From Bacteroidota bacterium (lineage in GTDB: Bacteria > Bacteroidota > Bacteroidia > Flavobacteriales_F > PHOS-HE28): a stretch of 12,385 bases of DNA. Location: contig JAEZAU010000015.1 in the NCBI GenBank assembly GCA_023430325.1, positions 1-12,385 on the forward strand, given 5' to 3'. A program made the position numbers and the translations under genes. Below are positions 1 to 5,605 of the stretch, in pieces (positions within the stretch are counted from its first letter, which is position 1; every line of letters begins with the position of its first letter). The notes below the pieces were generated by a model. It made no database searches and was not told the origin of the DNA. It saw nothing but the letters and a program-made list of their open reading frames with translations.

Positions 1-63
1 CCGGAAGAGCTGGTGAAGGTGAAAGGATCCTACACCGCCGAAGCGATGCGCGGGAAGGTGTGA
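1..63 (+). CDS. C-terminal end of an unidentified protein (5' truncated by window)
   Basis: Frame 1 is open from the first base for 20 codons and ends at TGA (61-63), giving a C-terminus that reads PEELVKVKGSYTAEAMRGKV. The codon use (CTG, GTG, AAG, GAA) matches the neighbouring real genes, and the stop is followed by clearly non-coding repeat-like DNA, so this is probably the real end of a gene entering from the left. The tail is too short to assign to a family. It lies on the same strand as the sugar transporter that follows, but more than 300 bases of repeat-like sequence separate them, so co-transcription is doubtful. Confidence 0.55.
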   Translation, partial: PEELVKVKGSYTAEAMRGKV

Positions 64-176
64 TCGTTCCTCATCTATCGGGCGAACTCCCGGCAGGGCG
101 TGGCTGCGCCTGCAAGTCCGCACTCGCAAAGCCTCGCTTGCGGGCTTTACGGCTACGCCACTTACGCAGATCCCCA

Positions 177-243
177 AATACCCGATAGCCATTGATCAAT
201 GACCAATGTTCAAGTTGGAGTATTTCCTTGGTCATCGGGTATT
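177..243. repeat. Two-part imperfect palindrome (hairpin-forming element)
   Basis: The outer arms AATACCCGAT (177-186) and ATCGGGTATT (234-243) are perfect 10-bp inverted repeats. Inside, TGACCAA (200-206) pairs with TTGGTCA (228-234), sharing one base with the outer arm. The left side also contains the perfect 12-bp palindrome CATTGATCAATG (190-201). Transcribed RNA or single-stranded DNA could fold into a long stem with an asymmetric internal loop. There is no T-tract after the stem, so it is not a standard intrinsic terminator. It resembles REP-like or extragenic palindromic elements. Confidence 0.5.
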
Positions 244-276
244 GGATATTCATTGGCTAGTGCGCCAGCCGCGTGA

Positions 277-338
277 CGGATAGAAGCGGAAAGCCCGGAC
301 CGCAGGGAGGACTTGCAGCGGATAGCCGGACCCGAAGG
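277..338. repeat. Imperfect direct repeats with CGGA(T/A)AG core
   Basis: GCGGAAAGCCCGGACC (286-301) and GCGGATAGCCGGACC (318-332) are near-identical apart from one A/T change and one missing C. A third core, CGGATAG, lies at 277-283. The copies are about 32 bases apart and lie just upstream of the transporter promoter. They may be operator-like sites or, more likely given the repeat-rich surroundings, part of a dispersed intergenic element. Confidence 0.4.
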
Positions 339-341
339 CTT

Positions 342-374
342 TTGCGAAGGGGCACGCCCAAAACATCTACTTTG
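342..374 (+). promoter_or_regulatory. Putative Bacteroidota-type promoter of the sugar transporter gene
   Basis: TACTTTG at 368-374 resembles the -7 element TAnnTTTG of Bacteroidota with one spacer base missing, and a TTG at 342-344 (within TTTTG) lies about 23 bases upstream as a possible -33 element. The 11-mer acatctacttt (363-373) recurs exactly at 2656-2666 upstream of the GH92 gene. If this is the -7 box, transcription would begin around the ATG at 380, implying little or no leader. Confidence 0.35.
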
Positions 375-379
375 TGCGC

Positions 380-1741
380 ATGCGGCCAATGATCGTGCTC
401 ACCACGTTGTTCTTCATGTGGGGGTTCATGACGGTGATGAACGATGTGCTGATCCCGCATCTGAAGGTGGTGTTCACGCTGAGCTATGCTCAGAGCCTGC
501 TGATCCAGTTCTGTTTTTTCGGGGCGTACGGCCTGGGCTCCTTTGTCTACTATCTCTACTCTCGCGGCGGCACCGATCCGATCCTGAAGTTGGGCTATAA
601 ACGCGCCAGCATGGCCGGTCTGCTGATAAGTGCAGCGGGTGCAGCGCTGTTCGTACCGGCCACTTATCTCCATTTCTACGGAGCATATCTGATCGCGCTC
701 TTTGTCCTCGGCCTTGGATTCACGTTGCTGCAGATCGCTGCGAATCCGTTCGTTGCTTTGGTGGGTGTGCCCGAGCATGCGAGCGGCAGATTGAACCTGG
801 CCCAGGGCTTCAATTCATTGGGCACCACACTGGCGCCGGTGATCGGTGGCGCCTTGATATTCCAGTTCTTCGCCGGTGACCAGGCCGTGCGCTGGCCGTA
901 CTTCTTCTTTGCGTTGCTGCTGCTGGGACAGGTCTTGTGGTTATGGCTGACACCTCTACCCGAACCGGCCGCAATACACATGGAGAACACGAAAGTGGAT
1001 GCGTGGCGTTCTCCACAGTTGCGCCGCGGCATGCTGGCGATCTTCTTCTACGTGGGCGCAGAGGTCTCGATCGGCAGCCTGCTGATCAGTTTCATCGGTC
1101 TGCCACAAATTGCAGCACTTCCGCCCGAAGATGCCGACTCTTTCCTCAGCCTGTACTGGGGCGGCGCCATGATCGGCCGTTTTCTTGGTTCGATCTCATT
1201 GGGTGGAAAAGGGACCGGCCTGCAAAGAACGACCTGGATGATCCTGGTGGCGCTGGCACTGGCTGCGCTGATCTATGCGATCAACAGTGGAGATGGACAT
1301 ATCAAGTTGCACCACATGATGATCTTCTTCGCATTTGTGGCAATGAACATCGTGCTGTTACGGATCGCTGGAAAAAGCGTTGGCGTAGCCATGGGACTTT
1401 TCTCCCTGGCCGCGTTGCTTCTGGTTACCGGCAGTGTGGTGCAAAGCGGTGAAGCCGCATTGTGGTCGCTCGTAGCGATCGGTCTTTTCAATTCGATCCT
1501 CTGGAGCAACATTTTCTCGCTCTCGATCGCCGGTTTGAAGGAAGCCACCGGCCAGGGTTCATCGTTGCTGGTGATGATGATCATTGGTGGCGCCTTCATC
1601 CCATTGCTCCAGGGAGGTATCGCGGATACGATCGGAGGTGGGAACGGGCTCCAACTTTCCTTTTTGATACCCGCATTGTGTTATTTGTATCTGGCGTGGT
1701 TCGGCTTCATCGGTTCGCGCGCCCCAACTTTGCGATCATGA
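380..1741 (+). CDS. FHS-family (GluP/FucP-type) sugar:H+ symporter, MFS
   Basis: Integral inner-membrane transporter of 453 aa with about twelve hydrophobic segments. Signature stretches of the fucose-galactose-glucose:H+ symporter family are visible: FFMWGF followed by NDVLIPHLK near the N-terminus, AANPFVALVG (~120-129), RLNLAQGFNSLGTT (~137-150) and FYVGAEVSIGSLL at the start of the second half. Asp22 in NDVLIPHL sits where E. coli FucP has the proton-coupling Asp46; the position of FucP Glu135 appears to be Gln (LLQIAANPF), as expected for glucose/galactose-type members (inferred alignment). Substrate is probably a hexose; the following ROK kinase and GH92 mannosidase point to mannose or glucose. 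GTG at 374 is an alternative start two codons upstream, but it lies inside the promoter-like TACTTTG, so ATG 380 is preferred. The stop overlaps the kinase start, indicating co-translation. Confidence 0.9.
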   Translation: MRPMIVLTTLFFMWGFMTVMNDVLIPHLKVVFTLSYAQSLLIQFCFFGAYGLGSFVYYLYSRGGTDPILKLGYKRASMAGLLISAAGAALFVPATYLHFYGAYLIALFVLGLGFTLLQIAANPFVALVGVPEHASGRLNLAQGFNSLGTTLAPVIGGALIFQFFAGDQAVRWPYFFFALLLLGQVLWLWLTPLPEPAAIHMENTKVDAWRSPQLRRGMLAIFFYVGAEVSIGSLLISFIGLPQIAALPPEDADSFLSLYWGGAMIGRFLGSISLGGKGTGLQRTTWMILVALALAALIYAINSGDGHIKLHHMMIFFAFVAMNIVLLRIAGKSVGVAMGLFSLAALLLVTGSVVQSGEAALWSLVAIGLFNSILWSNIFSLSIAGLKEATGQGSSLLVMMIIGGAFIPLLQGGIADTIGGGNGLQLSFLIPALCYLYLAWFGFIGSRAPTLRS

Positions 1742-2637
1742 TCTTGGGGATCGATATCGGCGGCACCAGCACGAAGCTCGGGCTTGTGAAGGATGGAAAA
1801 GTGGTGCGCCACGGCCGCATACCGACCACAGGGGCCAGTGAGGAGGCATTCGCCGATGCCATAGCGGCGGAAGCACGAAGGCTCAGTGATGGGATCGGAG
1901 ACTTCACAGCGATCGGCGTGGGTGCGCCCAACGGCAACCAGCACAGCGGCTGCATCGAGCTTTCGGCCAATCTTCCCTGGAAGGGCATCATTCCATTGGC
2001 GCAAATGCTCACCGATCGGCTTGGAGAACGATGTGTATTGGGCAATGATGCGAACGCTGCTGCCTTGGGCGAATGGCGCTACGGCTGTGGCCGGGACTGC
2101 ACCGATCTTCTGGTGGCCACATTGGGGACCGGCCTGGGCAGCGGCTTCATCGTGAACGGCCAACTGCTGATCGGATCATTCGGAAATGCGGGTGAATTGG
2201 GCCACATCACTCTTATGATCGATGGTCGCACATGCGGATGCGGAAGAAAAGGTTGCCTGGAGACCTATGTGAACATCAGCGGCATCCGGCAAACGTTCAC
2301 CGAGCTCGGTGGAAATGCAGAGATCCTGAAGGAAGAAGGTGTACTGCCGATCGCGAAAGCTGCTGAACATGGAGATCCTATCGCGTTGCAGAGCTTCGAT
2401 ATGACCGCGAGATGGCTGGCGATCGGGCTGGCCAATGCGATCGCGATAACCACACCACAACGGATCGTATTGTTCGGCGGCATTGCGCGTAGCGGTGAGC
2501 TGTTGATGGGACCTTTGCGGAAGTATTTCGAGCCTTCCATGATGAACGTGTTCCGCGGAAAGGTGGATCTGCGCTTGAGCGAGTTGCCTGAGGATGATGC
2601 CGGGATCCTCGGAGCTGCGGCATTATCGACCTTGTAG
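1738..2637 (+). CDS. ROK-family sugar kinase
   Basis: Cytoplasmic ATP-dependent sugar kinase of 299 aa, normal for the ROK family. Visible motifs are the N-terminal phosphate-binding loop DIGGTSTKLG (6-15), catalytic Asp104 in LGNDANAAALGEW, the second ATP motif LGTGLGSGF (129-137), GELGH with His156, and the zinc site CGCGRKGCLE with Cys166, Cys168 and Cys173. Family members phosphorylate glucose, mannose, fructose, N-acetylglucosamine or N-acetylmannosamine. Beside a hexose symporter and an alpha-mannosidase, a glucokinase/mannokinase role is the best guess, but the sequence does not settle it. ATG at 1738 overlaps the transporter stop (ATGA, 1738-1741) and directly precedes ILGIDIGGT, so the longer in-frame opening from 1462 is a shadow inside the transporter gene. 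CTTTG-N5-ATG precedes this start just as it does the transporter start. Confidence 0.93.
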   Translation: MILGIDIGGTSTKLGLVKDGKVVRHGRIPTTGASEEAFADAIAAEARRLSDGIGDFTAIGVGAPNGNQHSGCIELSANLPWKGIIPLAQMLTDRLGERCVLGNDANAAALGEWRYGCGRDCTDLLVATLGTGLGSGFIVNGQLLIGSFGNAGELGHITLMIDGRTCGCGRKGCLETYVNISGIRQTFTELGGNAEILKEEGVLPIAKAAEHGDPIALQSFDMTARWLAIGLANAIAITTPQRIVLFGGIARSGELLMGPLRKYFEPSMMNVFRGKVDLRLSELPEDDAGILGAAALSTL

Positions 2638-2655
2638 ATAGATCCTTCAAAAGGG

Positions 2656-2667
2656 ACATCTACTTTC
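2656..2667 (+). promoter_or_regulatory. Putative promoter element upstream of GH92 gene
   Basis: acatctacttt (2656-2666) repeats exactly the 11 bases before the transporter gene, in the same orientation. Its TACTTT part resembles the Bacteroidota -7 box, although the final G is C here (TACTTTC). It lies 21 bases before the GH92 ATG, consistent with a short leader. It may give GH92 its own promoter in addition to read-through from the kinase gene. Two copies in one window could still be chance or a conserved initiation-region signal. Confidence 0.3.
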
Positions 2668-2687
2668 ACCATTCATTCCGTTACGAG

Positions 2688-5555
2688 ATGCGATCCATTC
2701 CATTGTGGTTGTTCTTATTCCCTTATGTCTCGATCGCGCAACAGAACATCGCACGCGAGCTGGTCGATCCATTCATCGGCACCGGCGGCCATGGTCACAC
2801 TTTTCCGGGGGCCTGTGTGCCGTTCGGCCTCGTGCAACTGAGTCCCGATACGCGTCCCGACGGCACACATGATTGGGATGGAGCTTCCGGGTATCATTTC
2901 AGTGACAGCATCATCTACGGTTTCAGCCATACACACCTCAGTGGCACCGGCGTTTCCGATCTCTGCGATGTGTTGGTGATGCCTGTGACCGGCGCGGGTT
3001 CCACAGATCCTGGAAATTACCGATCGAGCTTCCGCAAGGAGACCGAAAAAGCGAATGCCGGGTATTACGCTGTTCACCTGGATGGGCCTGATGTGAAAGC
3101 CGAATTGACATCGACCGACCGCGCAGGTTTTCACCGATACTCCTATCCTGCCCGATCGGATGCTTCACTGGTGATCGACCTCGAGCACCGCGATCATCTG
3201 GAAGGAGGTTCCATCGTGATCATTTCGGACACCGAGATCGTTGGTGAACGCCGATCGAGCTCATGGGCCAGGGATCAACGGTTGTTCTTCTGTATGAAGT
3301 TCAACAAACCCTTCAAGCGGAAAAAAGCCGACATGACCGACCAGATCCAGCAATACCACCGCACGAAAGAGATCTTCCGGTTCGGTGATCTTGGTGGAGG
3401 ACCATTGCTTGTGAAAGTGGGGATCAGCGCCGTAAGCGTAGATGGAGCCCGCGCTAACCTTCAAGCCGAAATTCCACATTGGGACTTCGATCAGGTACGT
3501 AACGAAGCTGAACGAAAATGGAATGATGTCTTGAGAAAGATCACGATAGAAGGTGGATCCAAGGAACAGCAGCGCATCTTCTACACAGCCCTCTATCACG
3601 CCATGCTGGCCCCGTACATCTTCAATGATGTGGATGGCCAATACCGCGGCATGGATGGCAACATTCATCGCGCCGACCATGATGTTCACACGGTCTTCAG
3701 CTTGTGGGACACGTTCCGTACGCTGCATCCGCTCCTGACCATTCTTGAGACCGATCGTACCAACGCCTTCATCAATACCATGCTGCTGCATTACCAGCAA
3801 CAGGACCGGCTGCCCGTGTGGGAACTATGGGGCAACGAAACGGATTGCATGATCGGTTATCACAGTGTCAGCGTGATCGCTGATGCGTATTTCAAAGGGA
3901 TCCGTGGTTTCGATGCCGGGCTGGGGTTGGAGGCGATGGTGACCACCGCGAACAGGGATCACTTCGGCCTCGATGCCTACAGGATGCGGGGCTACATCAG
4001 CAGCGAGGACGATGCGGAAAGCGTGAGCCGCACCTTGGAATATGCTTACGACGACTGGTGTATCGCGGAATTCGCCACGGCGCTCGGCAGGAAGGAGATC
4101 GCGGCGGAATTCCGCGAACGCAGTTACAATTGGGTGAATGTCTTCGATCCTGAAAGCAGATTCTTCCGTGCGCGGCGCAATGGAGGCTTCATCGATCCGT
4201 TCGATCCGTACGAGGTGAACTTCCATTACACCGAAGCGAACGCATGGCACTACAACCTCTTCGTTCCGCATCATACGGAAGAGTTCATTGCATTGCTCGG
4301 CGGGCGTGATGCGTTGACCGAGCGGCTGGACGATCTCTTCAACGCGAACTCCAACACCACAGGCCGGGATCAGGCCGATATCACCGGGACCATCGGCCAG
4401 TACGCGCATGGCAATGAACCCAGCCACAATTCCGCCTGGCTCTACAACATTTCCTCACGGCCGTTCAGTAATGATGTCTACATCCGGAAGATCCTCACAG
4501 AACTGTATACGGATAAGCCGGACGGTCTTCCGGGCAATGAGGATTGCGGCCAGATGAGCGCCTGGTACGTCATGAGCGCCCTGGGGATCTATCCACTTAC
4601 GCCTGGCAGACCCGGATACACCTTGGGCATCCCTTTGTTCGATGCGATACAGATAAACCTTGATCATGGACGAACATTGAAGATCACGAGCAGCGGTGTC
4701 TCGCGCGATCATATCGAATCGATCGAATGGAACGGGAAGGAACTCGAGCGTTTCCGATGGATCGATCATGAAAGCCTGATGCAGGGTGGCGAATTGCACT
4801 TCGTGCTTGGGCCAAGGACGGGTGCTGCTCCAGCTGATGTACCGACCGAAAGATCCATCCCCTATTCACCGGTGCCGATCATCAATTCGGCGAGCTCATC
4901 GTTCAGGGACACGATGACCATTTCCATAACATCGATAGATCCGGAAGCGCAACTGAAATACTCGATCGATGATGGCCGTGCTATGGACTATGCTGCACCT
5001 ATCCTGGTGGATCGATCCTGTCGGATCACTGCCTACGATCGCGAGAAAAGAGTGGAAGCAAACTTCACGAAGGTCGGGAACGATCTTTCCATACAATTGC
5101 TCTCCACGTTTGCTCCGCAATACAATGCCGGAGGTACAAATGCTTTGATCGATGGCCTCCGCGGTGGCAAAGATTTCCGTACGGGCCAGTGGCAGGGGTT
5201 CCAAGGACAGGATCTCGTAGTGGAGATCGATCTGGGAAGACTGCGGAAGATCGACCAGATCGGACTTGGCGCATTGCAGGATCAACGCTCCTGGATCTGG
5301 TTACCTGCGCAGGTGCAATTCAGCTTCAGCACCAACGGCCGCCAGTGGAGCAGCGAATTTGCCGGACATGATGTGGATCGCCAGCAGCAAGGAACGATCC
5401 TTCGTGAGCTCTGGACGCCTTCGTTGAACAAAAGAGCGCGATACATCCGGATCACTGCAACGAATGCCGGGCCCTGTCCGGAATGGCATCCGGGAGCAGG
5501 ACATCCAGGTTGGATATTCGCTGACGAGGTCCTCTTTCAATTCATGGATCGATAA
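2688..5555 (+). CDS. Secreted GH92 alpha-mannosidase with C-terminal CHB_HEX_C-like and F5/8C-like domains
   Basis: Exo-acting, Ca2+-dependent alpha-mannosidase expected in the periplasm or outside the inner membrane, releasing mannose from N-glycans or mannans. A signal peptide ends near SIA|QQ (~18); there is no lipobox cysteine and no T9SS tail. GH92 hallmarks follow in order: DPFIGTGGHGHTFPGA at the mature N-terminus, YGFSHTHLSGTG, LPVWELWGNETDCMIGYH (Glu384 lies in the motif carrying the catalytic acid), HGNEPSHN (574-581) and GNEDCGQMSAWY (616-627, conserved acidic residues of the active site). The GH92 core ends near residue 705. Residues ~728-797 resemble the chitobiase/hexosaminidase C-terminal domain (LKYSIDDG), and ~808-953 a discoidin/F5/8C carbohydrate-binding domain (LVVEIDLG, LPAQVQFSFSTNGRQW). 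At 955 aa it is about 200 residues longer than typical two-domain GH92 enzymes. It follows the kinase gene by 50 bases. The alpha-1,2, -1,3 or -1,4 specificity cannot be read directly. Confidence 0.93.
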   Translation: MRSIPLWLFLFPYVSIAQQNIARELVDPFIGTGGHGHTFPGACVPFGLVQLSPDTRPDGTHDWDGASGYHFSDSIIYGFSHTHLSGTGVSDLCDVLVMPVTGAGSTDPGNYRSSFRKETEKANAGYYAVHLDGPDVKAELTSTDRAGFHRYSYPARSDASLVIDLEHRDHLEGGSIVIISDTEIVGERRSSSWARDQRLFFCMKFNKPFKRKKADMTDQIQQYHRTKEIFRFGDLGGGPLLVKVGISAVSVDGARANLQAEIPHWDFDQVRNEAERKWNDVLRKITIEGGSKEQQRIFYTALYHAMLAPYIFNDVDGQYRGMDGNIHRADHDVHTVFSLWDTFRTLHPLLTILETDRTNAFINTMLLHYQQQDRLPVWELWGNETDCMIGYHSVSVIADAYFKGIRGFDAGLGLEAMVTTANRDHFGLDAYRMRGYISSEDDAESVSRTLEYAYDDWCIAEFATALGRKEIAAEFRERSYNWVNVFDPESRFFRARRNGGFIDPFDPYEVNFHYTEANAWHYNLFVPHHTEEFIALLGGRDALTERLDDLFNANSNTTGRDQADITGTIGQYAHGNEPSHNSAWLYNISSRPFSNDVYIRKILTELYTDKPDGLPGNEDCGQMSAWYVMSALGIYPLTPGRPGYTLGIPLFDAIQINLDHGRTLKITSSGVSRDHIESIEWNGKELERFRWIDHESLMQGGELHFVLGPRTGAAPADVPTERSIPYSPVPIINSASSSFRDTMTISITSIDPEAQLKYSIDDGRAMDYAAPILVDRSCRITAYDREKRVEANFTKVGNDLSIQLLSTFAPQYNAGGTNALIDGLRGGKDFRTGQWQGFQGQDLVVEIDLGRLRKIDQIGLGALQDQRSWIWLPAQVQFSFSTNGRQWSSEFAGHDVDRQQQGTILRELWTPSLNKRARYIRITATNAGPCPEWHPGAGHPGWIFADEVLFQFMDR

Positions 5556-5556
5556 T

Positions 5557-5588
5557 AAAAAAGCCCGGCTTTCTCGCCGGGCTTTTTT
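5557..5588. terminator. Bidirectional intrinsic terminator
   Basis: A perfect 13-bp stem, AAAAAAGCCCGGC (5557-5569) pairing with GCCGGGCTTTTTT (5576-5588), encloses the 6-base loop TTTCTC. The six As before and six Ts after the GC core give a U-tract in either direction. It begins directly after the GH92 stop (5553-5555) and ends 17 bases before the stop of the convergent gene, so it should end both transcripts. Confidence 0.93.
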
Positions 5589-5605
5589 CAATAGATCCCA
5601 TCCGT

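Larger units (their letters stand above)
64..379. other. 316-base repeat-rich intergenic region
   Basis: No convincing gene is present. Three kinds of structure can be read. At 93-141 there are short GC-rich inverted repeats: GCAGG 93-97 with CCTGC 109-113, and GCAAG 112-116 with CTTGC 137-141. At 177-243 there is a longer two-part hairpin. At 277-338 there are imperfect direct repeats built on CGGATAGCC-like units. A 61-codon antisense open frame (71-253) crosses the first two structures but ends in a low-complexity Arg/Ala/Pro-rich tail, as expected from translating repeats. The last ~40 bases hold the likely promoter of the transporter gene. The region looks like dispersed intergenic repeat DNA; whether it is multi-copy cannot be seen from one window. 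Confidence 0.5.

Noticed and set aside
71..253. 60-aa antisense open frame across the repeat-rich spacer
   Set aside because: It runs through inverted repeats, has a low-complexity Arg/Ala/Pro tail and shows no recognisable domain. Its first half loosely recalls small intergenic four-helix-bundle-type ORF remnants, but that cannot be supported here.
1462..1737. 92-codon N-terminal extension of the ROK kinase
   Set aside because: It lies wholly within the transporter gene in another frame; ATG 1738 directly precedes the conserved DIGGT loop and gives normal family length.
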